Source: DASXQK01 sp963757155 (GTDB lineage: Bacteria; Pseudomonadota; Alphaproteobacteria; Dongiales; Dongiaceae). Taken from it: a stretch of 64,000 bases of DNA. A model generated the notes under the pieces. The model was not told the origin of the DNA and did no database searches. It was given only the letters and a program-made list of their open reading frames with translations. Shown one piece after another: positions 45,851-54,787 of this stretch. The translations under genes were made by a program, and so were the position numbers. The stretch covers positions 310,001 through 374,000 of the forward strand of contig CAVWQS010000006.1 of the NCBI GenBank assembly GCA_963757155.1, written 5' to 3'. The stretch's first letter is position 1. Every line of letters starts with the position of its first letter.

Positions 45851-46717
45851 GTGGATCAAGCAATCGCTCTGACGATCGCCATCGTGACGAGTGTCGCTTT
45901 GCTGACACTCATCAGCCTCGGACTCGCGGTGATCTTCGGCATGATGCGCGTGATCAATTTCGCGCATGGCGAATTCATCATGTTGGGTGGCTACGCTACC
46001 GTCATGGCCTCGCGGGAAGGCGTGAACATATGGATTGCCATGCTGGTCGTGGCCCCCATCACTGTCGGGCTGGTTGGGATCGTAGCCGAACGCTTCCTTA
46101 TTCGCCGGTTCTACGGGCAGACCGTCACCACCATGCTGGCGACGTGGGGCCTCAGCCTGTTCCTGATCGGATTGGTCACCGCCATCTTCGGCAACACGAC
46201 CCGTGGTGTGGCCGCGCCGCTCGGGAGCGTCGCGATCGGCGCCTATTCAGTCAGCGCCTATCAACTCGTCCTTATCGCAATTAGCTTCATGGTCACGGCG
46301 TTCTGCTTTCTGGGCCTGGCCAAGACGCGATGGGGCCTGATCGCACGCGGCACGATGCGCAACCCCGACATGGCGTCGACCCTCGGGATCGACCCGGTCG
46401 GGGTCTATACAGCGACCTTTGCCGTTGGGGCGGCTCTAAGCGGTTTGGCGGGGGGTCTGCTCGCTCCCATGTCCGGAGTCATTCCCTATATGGGCGCCAC
46501 CTACGTCGCCCGAGCCTTCGTTACGGTCATCAGCGGCGGGAGTGCCCTGATTGCGGGCACGGTTTCCGCGGCCGCGCTGTTCGGCCCCCTTGAGGCAGTG
46601 TTCTCCTTGGTCGCCACGCCTGTCATTGGGCAAGCGGCATTGCTCATAGCCGCAATCGTTTTGCTGCGGGTGATGCCTCAGGGCATTTCTGGGCGCTGGC
46701 AGGGAACCCGCCGATGA
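45851..46717 (+). CDS. livH: Branched-chain/urea-type ABC permease (LivH)
   Basis: A 288-residue membrane protein with about eight TM segments; hallmarks are LAVIFGMMRVINFAHGEFIMLGGY near the N-terminus and GLAGGLLAPMSGVIPYMG. The start is taken at GTG 45851, which begins the first TM helix; no better ATG exists in frame. The stop overlaps livM. Confidence 0.86.
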   Translation: MDQAIALTIAIVTSVALLTLISLGLAVIFGMMRVINFAHGEFIMLGGYATVMASREGVNIWIAMLVVAPITVGLVGIVAERFLIRRFYGQTVTTMLATWGLSLFLIGLVTAIFGNTTRGVAAPLGSVAIGAYSVSAYQLVLIAISFMVTAFCFLGLAKTRWGLIARGTMRNPDMASTLGIDPVGVYTATFAVGAALSGLAGGLLAPMSGVIPYMGATYVARAFVTVISGGSALIAGTVSAAALFGPLEAVFSLVATPVIGQAALLIAAIVLLRVMPQGISGRWQGTRR

Positions 46718-47760
46718 TGAAGAGCAGCTTCAGCAACGCATCCAACTTTGCCCTGGTGGTACTGTTGCTGGTGTTTGCGGCTATCGGTCCGCTTGTCTTC
46801 GGGCAGTTCGACCTGCTGCAGATGTCAACTTTCTCCGCGATGGCACTGGCCACCTTGGGCCTGGCGCTTGCCTGGGGCTACGTCGGCATCCTCAGCTTCG
46901 GCCACGCCGCCTTCTTCGGCCTGGGCGCCTATGCCTATGCGATAGCGACGATCAACCTGGGAGATAGCACTCTCGCGATACCAGTGGCGATCGCGCTGCC
47001 GACCGTATTCTCACTGCTGCTCGGCTATCTCCTCTTCTTCGGGCGAGTGGGAGACGTCTATCTCGCCGTAATCACCCTATGCGTGACGCTCATCCTTTTC
47101 AGCTTCATGAACTCGACGGCCGATCCTTCCTATAAAGTCGGATCGGCGCTGCTTGGAGGCTTCAACGGTATCGACTCCGTGCCCCCGCTCAACTGGCCCG
47201 GTCAGCCGGATGCGGCTCTGGATCCCTCGGAGATGTTCCGCCTTTGCCTGATGGTCCTGGCAGCTGCCTACTGCCTGATTCGATTGCTCCTGCGCAGCAG
47301 CATCGGTCGGATCATGGTCGCGATTCGCGAGAACGAGTTGAGGAGCGAGCTCATTGGCTATGACGTTCGGCTCTACAAAATGCTCGCCTTCGCAATCAGC
47401 GCAGCCATAGCCGGCCTCGCCGGCTGCCTTTTCACTGCCAACAACGGCTATGTCGGTCCGACGGCCTTCGATATCAATCAAGCCTCGCAGTTTCTGCTCT
47501 GGGTCATTGCTGGCGGCCTCGGGACGCTGTCCGGACCGCTGATTGCCAGTTTCGGCTTCCAATACCTGCAGACCTTTCTCGGAACCAACCAAATTCTCAA
47601 CACGTCTCTGGTGTTCGGCGCGATCATCATCTTCTTTGTCCTGCTCGTCCCGCGCGGCATCCTACCGACGCTACGCGATGGACCGAAAGCCTTCTCGGTG
47701 CTCGCGCGGGCCTTCAGGCGCAGGCTCCGCACCGAGCGACGGCTCGAGAGGCGGACATGA
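46714..47760 (+). CDS. livM: Branched-chain/urea-type ABC permease (LivM)
   Basis: A 348-residue permease with 9-10 TM segments: LALAWGYVGILSFGHAAFFGLGAY, the cytosolic loop IRENELRSELIGYDV and GGLGTLSGPLIASFGFQYLQ. It overlaps livH and livG by 4 bases each, so the transporter is one translational unit. Confidence 0.88.
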   Translation: MMKSSFSNASNFALVVLLLVFAAIGPLVFGQFDLLQMSTFSAMALATLGLALAWGYVGILSFGHAAFFGLGAYAYAIATINLGDSTLAIPVAIALPTVFSLLLGYLLFFGRVGDVYLAVITLCVTLILFSFMNSTADPSYKVGSALLGGFNGIDSVPPLNWPGQPDAALDPSEMFRLCLMVLAAAYCLIRLLLRSSIGRIMVAIRENELRSELIGYDVRLYKMLAFAISAAIAGLAGCLFTANNGYVGPTAFDINQASQFLLWVIAGGLGTLSGPLIASFGFQYLQTFLGTNQILNTSLVFGAIIIFFVLLVPRGILPTLRDGPKAFSVLARAFRRRLRTERRLERRT

Positions 47761-48495
47761 CCGCGAGGCCGATCCTGGAGACGCGTGGGCTCACATGCCG
47801 CTTTGGCGGGGTCACGGCGGTGGACAATGTCGACTTCGCGATTGCCGAAGGCGAGCTCCGATGCCTGATCGGACCGAATGGTGCCGGCAAAAGCACGCTG
47901 TTCAGGTGCATGACCCGTCAACAGCGGCCGACCAAGGGAGAGATCCTGCTCCGTGGCCGTAGCCTGGCTGGCTACCATCCGCACCAGATCGCCAGGATGG
48001 GAGTGGCCATCAAGAATCAGATCCCCAGTGTCTATGGCGGACTCAGCGTCCGCGAGAATATCTGGCTGGCCGGGCGACGCGCCCATCGCGGCGGGGAATT
48101 GGGGCAAGCCGTCGAGACCGTGCTGGAGGAAATTGGGTTCGGCGATTCCTTACGCTCCGCCCGTAGGGTGGACGAGCTGTCCCACGCACATAGGCAGTGG
48201 GTTGAACTCGGCATGCTCCTGGCGACCAGCCCAGCGCTGGCACTGCTCGATGAGCCTGCGGCGGGAATGACGCGGGAGGAGATGCTGAAGACGGTCAAGC
48301 TCATCAAGCACCTCAATCAACGCGCGACGATCATCGTCGTCGAACATGATCTCGAATTCATCGCGCTCCTCGCCACACGGGTCACCGTCCTTCACCGTGG
48401 GGCAATCCTTGTCGAAGAACTCGATGGAGAACATCGCCCGGAATCAACTGGTCCGGGATATCTACTTGGGCACCCAGTGGCAGGCCAAGCAATGA
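47757..48495 (+). CDS. livG: LivG/UrtD-type ATPase (frameshifted at 48414-48419)
   Basis: An ABC ATPase with Walker A GPNGAGKST, signature region LSHAHRQWVELGMLL (the UrtD-like LSHGQxQWLEIGM form) and Walker B ALLDEPAAGMT. Near 48415 (GAAGAA) one extra base shifts the frame; the restored end reads SMENIARNQLVRDIYLGTQW and stops at TGA 48495, the normal end of this family, about 245 residues. Without this correction it appears fused to livF. Confidence 0.84.
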
Positions 48496-49193
48496 TCCTG
48501 TCGGTGAGGGACGTCAGCGCCGGCTATGGTTCCGTGCCCGTCCTGCGCAACATCAGTTTGGCTCAGGCAGAGGGTGAAGTGCTGGGTGTGGTGGGTCACA
48601 ACGGCATGGGCAAGACGACGCTTCTCCGCGCCTTGATGGGCCTGGTGAAGACCGAGTCCGGCGCGATTGATTTCGATGGCCGGCGGATCGAGGCAGCGCT
48701 TGCCTATCGTCGAAGCTTGCTCGGTATAGGGTATATTCCCCAAGGCAATTCCGGGTTTCCAGACCTCACTGTTGCGGAGAATCTGGCTCTTGCCACTGCG
48801 GTCAGAGGGCGTGGCGACCTCATGACGATGGACGCGATCCTGGACCTGTTCCCAAGGCTCGGAGAACTGCTGAGCCGTCGCGGCGCTGCGCTCAGTGGCG
48901 GCGAGCGGCAACTTCTGTCGATTGCGCGTGCTGTCATCCGCTCACCACGCCTGCTCTTGCTCGACGAGATGACCGAGGGGGTGCAACCTTCGATCGTCGA
49001 AGAGATAGCCGAACGCCTCAGGAATCTCCACGACCAGATCGGCATGAGCATTCTGATCGTCGATCAGGAACTGGCTTTTGTGGCCTTCCTCGCCACCCGG
49101 GTTCTCGTGCTGCAGAACGGGCAGGTCGTCAAAGAGCTTGCAGCCGACGAGCTTTCCGACCCGGAGATTCTCGGCGGCTTTGGTGGGGCGTAA
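48492..49193 (+). CDS. livF: LivF/UrtE-type ATPase
   Basis: A 233-residue ABC ATPase: LSVRDVSAGYGSVPVLRNIS, Walker A GHNGMGKTT, signature LSGGERQLLSIARA, Walker B LLLLDEMTEG. ATG 48492 overlaps the restored livG stop (ATGA), as usual for this pair. The Walker B ends with EMTEG, as in UrtE. Confidence 0.86.
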   Translation: MILSVRDVSAGYGSVPVLRNISLAQAEGEVLGVVGHNGMGKTTLLRALMGLVKTESGAIDFDGRRIEAALAYRRSLLGIGYIPQGNSGFPDLTVAENLALATAVRGRGDLMTMDAILDLFPRLGELLSRRGAALSGGERQLLSIARAVIRSPRLLLLDEMTEGVQPSIVEEIAERLRNLHDQIGMSILIVDQELAFVAFLATRVLVLQNGQVVKELAADELSDPEILGGFGGA

Positions 49194-49240
49194 CTTGTGC
49201 CCAATTTGCTTAGGCGGCGCCGGGTTTGCCTCGTTGAATT

Positions 49241-50104
49241 ATGTGGCTTGATCGCTATCGCGGTTTGCTCTGCGATCTGGATGGCTGCCTCGTTCTCGCA
49301 GGTCGGCCGCTCCCTGGCGCGCGGGAACTCATAACCTATGCGGGAGACAGATTGTTCATCGTCTCGAACAATTCGATAGATACGCCCAAAACGCTCTCGG
49401 CAAAGCTCGCCCGTATCCGCCTGCCAGTCGCCGCAGATCGGATCGCTCTCGCGGGTGCGACCGCGGTCGAGCAACTAGCCGCATCGGCACGTGGTGCCCA
49501 TACTGCGATCTATGGTTCGCCGGCAATCATCGACTATGCCATATCGCTGGGCCTCGTGGTGGACGACGAACATCCCGACGTCGTGCTGCTGACTCGCGAT
49601 GTTCGTTTCTCCTACTCTCGGCTGCACCGGATCGTTCGGCAGATTGAGAGTGGTGCCCAGCTCGTTGTCTCCAACATGGATTTGTCGCATCCCGGTGCCG
49701 CAGGAGTTCGAATCTTCGAGACGGGCGTCCTGCTGGAGACCGTCAAGGCGTGTCTGCCCGATCTTCGCTACAGGCCGATCGGCAAGCCGTCCCCTGTGCT
49801 GTATCAGGCGGCCATGCGCCGGATTTCGGCCGCTGGCGAGGAGCTTCTGGCGATCGGCGACAATCCAGCCACAGACGGCGAGGGCGCGCGGCGCATGGGC
49901 ATTGGTTGCATATTGGTGGGACCCAGTGCAGAGGCGCAATTCACTGGCCTCGCCGCAATGCTACAAAGCCAGGAGGCGCCTCACCGGTTCTTCGATAAGA
50001 AGCGTGGAATAGGTAAGGCGAACAGGGCGGCAATTGCAGACAGCGGCCCAAGTCAAATGTCGCCGAAGGAGCGAGGCAATGGCTCGGGCGTCGGCGAGGC
50101 ATAA
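49241..50104 (+). CDS. HAD-IIA family phosphatase-like protein
   Basis: A 287-residue HAD of the NagD/AraL/p-nitrophenylphosphatase group: motif I CDLDGCLVL, motif II VSNNS, the class IIA cap, Lys in IGKPSPVLYQ and motif IV AIGDNPATDGEGA. It follows livF by 47 bases and should belong to the same operon. The last 40 residues (basic, Gly/Ser-rich) look atypical and may result from readthrough of the original stop. Its stop lies 38 bases from radC, at the island border. Confidence 0.83.
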   Translation: MWLDRYRGLLCDLDGCLVLAGRPLPGARELITYAGDRLFIVSNNSIDTPKTLSAKLARIRLPVAADRIALAGATAVEQLAASARGAHTAIYGSPAIIDYAISLGLVVDDEHPDVVLLTRDVRFSYSRLHRIVRQIESGAQLVVSNMDLSHPGAAGVRIFETGVLLETVKACLPDLRYRPIGKPSPVLYQAAMRRISAAGEELLAIGDNPATDGEGARRMGIGCILVGPSAEAQFTGLAAMLQSQEAPHRFFDKKRGIGKANRAAIADSGPSQMSPKERGNGSGVGEA

Positions 50105-50142
50105 GCACGCGCTCATGATCTCTTCCGATCCAGTGCCTCAGT

Positions 50143-50838
50143 CTACAACAGCCCCAGGCTCCTCAAGCTCGCATGCCCCTTGCGTCCGACCACGACATGA
50201 TCGTGCAGCAGGATGTCGAGCTTCTCCAGCGCGGCGGCGCAGGCCTTGGTGATGGCGATGTCGTCGCGCGACGGGGTCGGATCGCCGGAGGGGTGGTTGT
50301 GCACCATGATGATGGCGCGCGCCCCCAGCTCGAGGGCCCGTTTGGCGACCTCGCGGGGATAGACCGGGGCGTGGTTGACGGTGCCGGTCTGCTGGCGCTC
50401 ATGGGCGATGAGTGCATTGCGGCCGTCGAGGAAGAGCAGATGGAACTGCTCGATCTTCTCCTCGGCCAGATTGGCGCGGCAATAGTCGAGCAGGCTCTGC
50501 CAATTGGCCATGACCGGCCGCTCGCTCAGATCCTGGCGGCTCATCAGCAAGGCGGCGGCGCGCACGGTCTTGAGGCTGGCGATGGCGGCCTCGCCCATGC
50601 CTTTGACCTTCAATAGCTCGGCGGGGGTCGCCGCGACCACGCCGGCGAAGCTCGAGAAGCGGTGGAGCAGATCCTTGGCCAGCGGCTTGACGTCGATGCG
50701 CGGAATGGCTTGGGCCAGCAGGAGCTCGAGCAGCTCGTAATCGGCGAAGGCCTCGGGGCCTTTCTCCAGCAGCTTCTCGCGGAGGCGCTGCCGGTGGCCG
50801 AGGTAATGCGGCTTTTCCGGCGGCGCGTCCTTCAACAC
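50143..50838 (-). CDS. radC: RadC (JAMM/MPN+ domain protein)
   Basis: A 231-residue RadC: a helix-hairpin-helix-like N-part (ELLKVKGMGEAAIASL) and an MPN+ domain with the metal motif HNHPSGDPTPSRDD. Biochemical role uncertain. Its last 28 codons lie in the 83-bp repeat shared with 42041-42123, so this 3' end may have been supplied by the island. It is 11 bases after map. Confidence 0.9.
   Translation of the reverse strand: MLKDAPPEKPHYLGHRQRLREKLLEKGPEAFADYELLELLLAQAIPRIDVKPLAKDLLHRFSSFAGVVAATPAELLKVKGMGEAAIASLKTVRAAALLMSRQDLSERPVMANWQSLLDYCRANLAEEKIEQFHLLFLDGRNALIAHERQQTGTVNHAPVYPREVAKRALELGARAIIMVHNHPSGDPTPSRDDIAITKACAAALEKLDILLHDHVVVGRKGHASLRSLGLL
50149..50231. repeat. Right copy of the 83-bp radC-end direct repeat
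   Basis: Same orientation as 42041-42123; 73 of 83 bases agree, and the block CAAGCTCGCATGCCCCTTGC is identical. The two copies enclose the putative island. Confidence 0.78.
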
Positions 50839-50849
50839 GAGGGAATCGG

Positions 50850-51672
50850 CTAGTAGGGCGGGGCGTCGAGACCCACGAGGGAGCGGGTGAAGATCTCCAC
50901 CCCCTCGGCGGTCACGCCGACCGTATGCTCGAACTGAGCGGAGAGGGAGCGGTCGCGGGTGACGGCCGTCCAGCCGTCGTCCAGCACCTTCACCTCGAAG
51001 CGGCCGGCATTGATCATCGGCTCGATGGTGAAGAACATGCCTTCCTTCAGCTCGGGTCCGGTGCCGGCGCGCCCGAAATGCAGCACGCTGGGCGCGTCAT
51101 GGAAGACGCGGCCGATGCCATGGCCGCAGAAGTCGCGCACCACCGAGAAGCGCTCGCCCTCGGCCAGCTTCTGGATCGCCTCGCCGATATCGCCCAGCCG
51201 GGCCCCGGGCCGGACCACCTCGATGCCCGCCATCATGGCGCGATAGGTGGCATCGACCAGGCGGCTCGCCTTCACGCTCGGCTTGCCGACGTAATACATG
51301 CGGCTGGTATCGCCATGCCAGCCGTCGAGGATCACCGTGACGTCGATATTGACGATATCGCCGTCGAGGAGCTTCCGGTCGCCGGGGATGCCGTGGCAGA
51401 CGACATGGTTGATCGAGGTGCAGATCGACTTGGGAAACCCGCGGTAGTTGAGTGGGGCAGGGATCGCCTGGCGATCCACGATGAAGTCATGGCAGAGCTT
51501 GTCGAGGGCGCCCGTCGTCACCCCCTCGCGCACATGGGGCGTGATGAAATCGAGGGTCTCGGCGGCGAGCTTGGCCGGCCTTGCGCATGGAATCGAAGGC
51601 CTCGGGTCCATGCAGCTTGATGCGCCTGGCCTCGCCCGACCATTCGGTCGGTGTTTCCTGTCGGGAGTTCAT
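50850..51672 (-). CDS. map: Type I methionine aminopeptidase (frameshifted near 51573)
   Basis: Removes N-terminal Met from new proteins. Metal ligands are seen in VNIDVTVILDGWHGDTSRMY (two Asp), CGHGIGRVFHD (His), FFTIEPMI (Glu) and SAQFEHTVG (Glu). The first about 34 residues (MNSRQETPTEWSGEARRIKL..., ending FDSMRKAG) are in another frame; removing one C from GGCCAAG (near 51573) gives MRKAGKLAAETLDF and 273 residues. Since map is normally essential, the break is most likely a sequence error. It lies 9 bases after sfsA. Confidence 0.9.
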
Positions 51673-51680
51673 GCCCGCAA

Positions 51681-52430
51681 TTAAGGCCCTGGGCCCCGAT
51701 TTTGCAAGAGGCTGGCGCGGTCCCCGGCCATGCCGGGAAGGAAGGGCAGGGCCCCGCCCAGCTCGATCCCTTGGGGGCTGACCCGGCAGCCGAAGGCCAG
51801 GATCTCCACCCCCGCAGCGCTCGCTGCCGCCAGGGCCGCGGCATAGGCGGGATCGATGTCGCCGGCGACCGCGAAGGACCGGCAATCCTGGCGCTGGGCC
51901 AGGAACAGCATCACGGAGCGGGCACCCTGCCGGCGCATCTCCACCAGCTCCTTGAGGTGCCTTGTGCCCCGGGCGGTGACCGAATCCGGGAATTCCGCCG
52001 CCTCGCCCCGGGCCAGCGTGACGCTCTTGACCTCGACATAGCACGGCGGCCGGTCGGGGGCGGTCAGCAGGAAATCGATGCGCGAGCCGGCGCCATAGGC
52101 AACCTCCCGGCGCCAGGCCGGATACCCCGTCAGAGCCGGGATCAGGCTGCGGCCCAGGGCCTCCTCGGCCAGGCGATTGGCATAGCTGGTATTGACGCCG
52201 ACGAGGCCCCCGCCAGCGACCTCCACGAGCTCCCAGGTCAGGGGGAGCTTGCGGGCCGGATTGGCGCTGCGGGAGAGCCAGACCCGGGAGCCCGGCTCGG
52301 CCAGACCCATCATGGAGCCGGGATTGGCACAATGGACCGTCTCGACGCGGCCCTCGATCTCGACATCGGCGAGGAAGCGCTTGTAGCGGCGGACCAGCCG
52401 GGCGGGGAGGAGCGGGGGATCGAAGATCAT
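51681..52430 (-). CDS. sfsA: SfsA family protein
   Basis: A 249-residue SfsA homolog: RYKRFLADVEIEG, HCANPGSMMGL, RIDFLLT with YVEVKSVTLA (nuclease-like D-ExK motif) and FPDSVTARGTRHLKEL. SfsA has been linked to sugar-fermentation control in E. coli, and the fold suggests nucleic-acid binding. The sfsA-map-radC order is common in alphaproteobacteria. Confidence 0.9.
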   Translation of the reverse strand: MIFDPPLLPARLVRRYKRFLADVEIEGRVETVHCANPGSMMGLAEPGSRVWLSRSANPARKLPLTWELVEVAGGGLVGVNTSYANRLAEEALGRSLIPALTGYPAWRREVAYGAGSRIDFLLTAPDRPPCYVEVKSVTLARGEAAEFPDSVTARGTRHLKELVEMRRQGARSVMLFLAQRQDCRSFAVAGDIDPAYAAALAAASAAGVEILAFGCRVSPQGIELGGALPFLPGMAGDRASLLQNRGPGP

Positions 52431-52527
52431 GGGGGCTCCTAACAGGGCGACGGGTCGGGGCGCAATCCTGTTGCGCTGCCGCTGGCCACCACCTTTACAA
52501 TCCGGCTGAGGAGGGTGCCGAGACCCA

Positions 52528-53580
52528 ATGATTCTCCCCGATCTCTCGAGCTGGTCCCACGATCATCAGTCCGGTTGCCTGGCCCATGCGGCCACGCAGC
52601 GGGGCATTGCCTATCGGCGAATCATGGCCACCCGTACCCCGGGGGGAGCCCTCGAGCCGTGGATCAGCCTGCAGATCGGGGGCCGGGGCTATTTCTTCAG
52701 CCAGGCCCTGTTGATCTCCAACCCGGACCCGGCGGACCCGAAAAAGGCCCATCACGTCAACGGACCCTTGGCCCATGTCACCATCGACAAGCACGCGGCC
52801 AAGGGCCTGCTCACCGGGCACGGCGTGCCTGTCCCGGCGGGCGAGGTCTTCGCCGCCGCCGATCTCGCGCAAGCCGAGGCCTACTTCACCCGCATGAGCG
52901 GCCCGGCCTGCGTCAAGCCCGCGCGGGGCAAGCAGGGGCTCTGCTGCACCCCTTGGCTCCGTGATGAGGCGGCCTTCCGCGAGGCCTTCCTGACCGCCGC
53001 GCGCTCTTATCCCTCGATCGTGGTCGAGGAGCATCTGGAGGGCGACCAGGTGCGCCTCTTCTATGTCCGTCCCTCGGTCGTCGGGCTTCGCCTCGACCGG
53101 CCGGCCAATGTGGTGGGAGACGGCAAGCAGAGCATCGCCGAACTCGTCGCCGCCAAGAACGAGGAGCGCCGGCGCCGGGCTTCGCCGGGCGCTTTCCCGG
53201 TCCTGCTGGATCGGGAGGCCCATCGCTACCTGTCGCAGCAGGGACTTGGCCTCGACAGCCGGCCGGCGGCCGGCCAGCGGATTTTCCTGCGTGGCACCTC
53301 GAACCCCACCACCGGCGCCGATACCGTCGATTGCCGGCCGATCCTGCATCCCTCCTATGTGCGCCTCGTCGAGGACTTCTGCGCCAGCCTGCCGGAGATG
53401 CGCTTGGCCGCCGTCGATATGATGATGCGCGACGCGACGCAGCCGGCCGCCCCGGGAAACCATTGGGTGCTGGAGCTGAATGGCGCGCCGGGCATGACCA
53501 GCTTCTATTTCCCCTGGGAAGGCGAACCCCAGGATGTGGCCGGTGCCCTGATCGAGCGGCTGATGGTCGAGCAATGGTAG
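52528..53580 (+). CDS. ATP-grasp enzyme, cyanophycin-synthetase-like
   Basis: A 350-residue ATP-grasp protein. The ATP-binding core spans about residues 85-345 (ACVKPARGKQGLCC, IVVEEHLEGDQVRLFYV, RPANVVGDGKQSIAELV as in CphA) and ends with a catalytic VLELNGAPGM metal-binding segment. It probably ligates an amino acid or peptide carboxylate to an amine; substrates unknown. It is divergent from sfsA and followed by a small lipoprotein. Confidence 0.78.
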   Translation: MILPDLSSWSHDHQSGCLAHAATQRGIAYRRIMATRTPGGALEPWISLQIGGRGYFFSQALLISNPDPADPKKAHHVNGPLAHVTIDKHAAKGLLTGHGVPVPAGEVFAAADLAQAEAYFTRMSGPACVKPARGKQGLCCTPWLRDEAAFREAFLTAARSYPSIVVEEHLEGDQVRLFYVRPSVVGLRLDRPANVVGDGKQSIAELVAAKNEERRRRASPGAFPVLLDREAHRYLSQQGLGLDSRPAAGQRIFLRGTSNPTTGADTVDCRPILHPSYVRLVEDFCASLPEMRLAAVDMMMRDATQPAAPGNHWVLELNGAPGMTSFYFPWEGEPQDVAGALIERLMVEQW

Positions 53581-53660
53581 GATTCCCGGGTTGCAACCGG
53601 CGGACGGGCAACGCAAAGTACCGCCGTTCCGCCATGCCGCGACCCCGCTTTGAGCCCCCC

Positions 53661-53978
53661 ATGCGCCGCCCACTTCTGTCAGCGATTGCCCTGCTGTTGC
53701 TCGCTTCCTGCGCCAATCCCACGGCGGAGACGGTGGATTGGCGCCGCGCGGGCACGGCGCCGGAGGATGCGCGCGCCGATCTGCGCGCCTGCACGCTGTC
53801 GGCGCGCAAACAGGTCGATCGCGAGCAGGCGAACGAGGGCATGGCCGGCGACACGACGAGCCAGGACAGCCTGATCACCAATTTGAATGCCGCTAGCCAG
53901 GACAAGCGGGTCGATAGCCTGACCCGGCAATGCATGCTGCTGCATGGCTATCAGCCCCTGGCCCCAGGGGCGAGCTGA
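53661..53978 (+). CDS. Small lipoprotein of unknown function
   Basis: A 105-residue lipoprotein; the start at ATG 53661 begins a clean signal (RRPLLSAIALLLLASC, lipobox LLASC). An ATG at 53634 would add nine residues. The mature part is polar with two further cysteines (RACTLS, RQCMLLHGY). The stop codon overlaps the start of the CinA-like gene (TGATG), so they are coupled. Confidence 0.72.
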   Translation: MRRPLLSAIALLLLASCANPTAETVDWRRAGTAPEDARADLRACTLSARKQVDREQANEGMAGDTTSQDSLITNLNAASQDKRVDSLTRQCMLLHGYQPLAPGAS

Positions 53979-54748
53979 TGGCTTCGAAAGAAGAAGAAAA
54001 TATCGTCACCGCCGCGGTGCTGATCATCGGCAATGAGATTCTCTCGGGCCGCACCAAGGATGTGAACCTCGGCTATATCGCGGAGCAATTGACCAAGCTC
54101 GGCATAAGACTGCGCGAGGCCCGCGTCGTCTCCGATGTCGAGGCGGAAATCATCGCCGCGGTCAACGAATGCCGGGCGCGCTACGACTATGTCTTCACCA
54201 CCGGCGGCATCGGTCCCACCCATGACGACATCACCTCGGCTGCCGTCGCCCGCGCCTTCGGCGTGCCGCTCATCCTCAATCCCCGGGCGCGCGCCCTGCT
54301 CGAGCCGCACTACCCGCCGGGTGGGCTGAACGAGGCGCGGCTGCGCATGGCCCATGTCCCGGAGGGGGCCGATCTGGTCCTGAATCCGGTCTCCGCCGCA
54401 CCGGGTTTTCGCATGGGCAATGTCTTCGTTCTGGCGGGCGTGCCCGCGGTGATGCGCGCCATGTTCGATGGGCTGAAGGGAAATCTCCGCGGCGGCCCGC
54501 CGGTGCTCTCGGCGACGGTGGGCGCCTATCTCGGCGAAGGAGTCATAGCGGCCGGGCTGGGCGCGCTGCAGGGGCGATATCCGAATCTGGAGATCGGCAG
54601 CTATCCCTTCTTCCGCCAAGGTCGCTACGGGGCAAGCTTCGTGCTGCGCGGCATCGATCATGGCTTGATCGCCGCGGCCGCCGAGGAGCTTCGCGCCTTG
54701 ATCCGCCAGCTGGGCGCCGAGCCGATCGAGGGCGAGGCGCCGGTCTAG
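53978..54748 (+). CDS. cinA: CinA N-terminal / MoaB-like domain protein
   Basis: A 256-residue competence-damage-inducible CinA-type protein: VLIIGNEILSGRTKDVNLGYIAE, TTGGIGPTHDDIT and VLAGVPAVMRAMF. Only the molybdopterin-binding-like domain is present; the C-terminal amidohydrolase domain of full CinA (about 415 residues) is absent, as in many alphaproteobacteria. The domain hydrolyses ADP-ribose or FAD-type pyrophosphates in some species. Confidence 0.85.
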   Translation: MASKEEENIVTAAVLIIGNEILSGRTKDVNLGYIAEQLTKLGIRLREARVVSDVEAEIIAAVNECRARYDYVFTTGGIGPTHDDITSAAVARAFGVPLILNPRARALLEPHYPPGGLNEARLRMAHVPEGADLVLNPVSAAPGFRMGNVFVLAGVPAVMRAMFDGLKGNLRGGPPVLSATVGAYLGEGVIAAGLGALQGRYPNLEIGSYPFFRQGRYGASFVLRGIDHGLIAAAAEELRALIRQLGAEPIEGEAPV

Positions 54749-54787
54749 CACCGCCCTTCGATAGTAGAACTACCATCGCCTCCACCT

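Larger units (their letters stand above)
42032..50231. mobile_element. Putative genomic island at the radC 3' end (about 8.1 kb)
   Basis: It is bounded by an 83-bp direct repeat of the radC 3' end (42041-42123 and 50149-50231). The DNA between is visibly less GC-rich and uses more A/T-ending codons than the flanks (yghU, dinB, radC, map). Cargo: LysR regulator, MetE-like enzyme, five-gene branched-chain/urea-type ABC transporter, HAD phosphatase. No integrase or transposase is seen, so it is immobile now or was moved by one in trans. The flanks would be a continuous yghU-radC-map region without it. Confidence 0.62.

Noticed and set aside
47757..49193. A single 478-residue LivG-LivF fusion ATPase
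   Set aside because: The link region (LDGEHRPESTG...) is out of frame; the +1 frame encodes the normal LivG end IARNQLVRDIYLGTQW with a stop that overlaps a normal LivF start. One extra base explains the apparent fusion.
42032..50231. Integrase or transposase within the island
   Set aside because: All genes between the repeats were assigned to regulator, enzyme or transport families; no recombinase motif was found.
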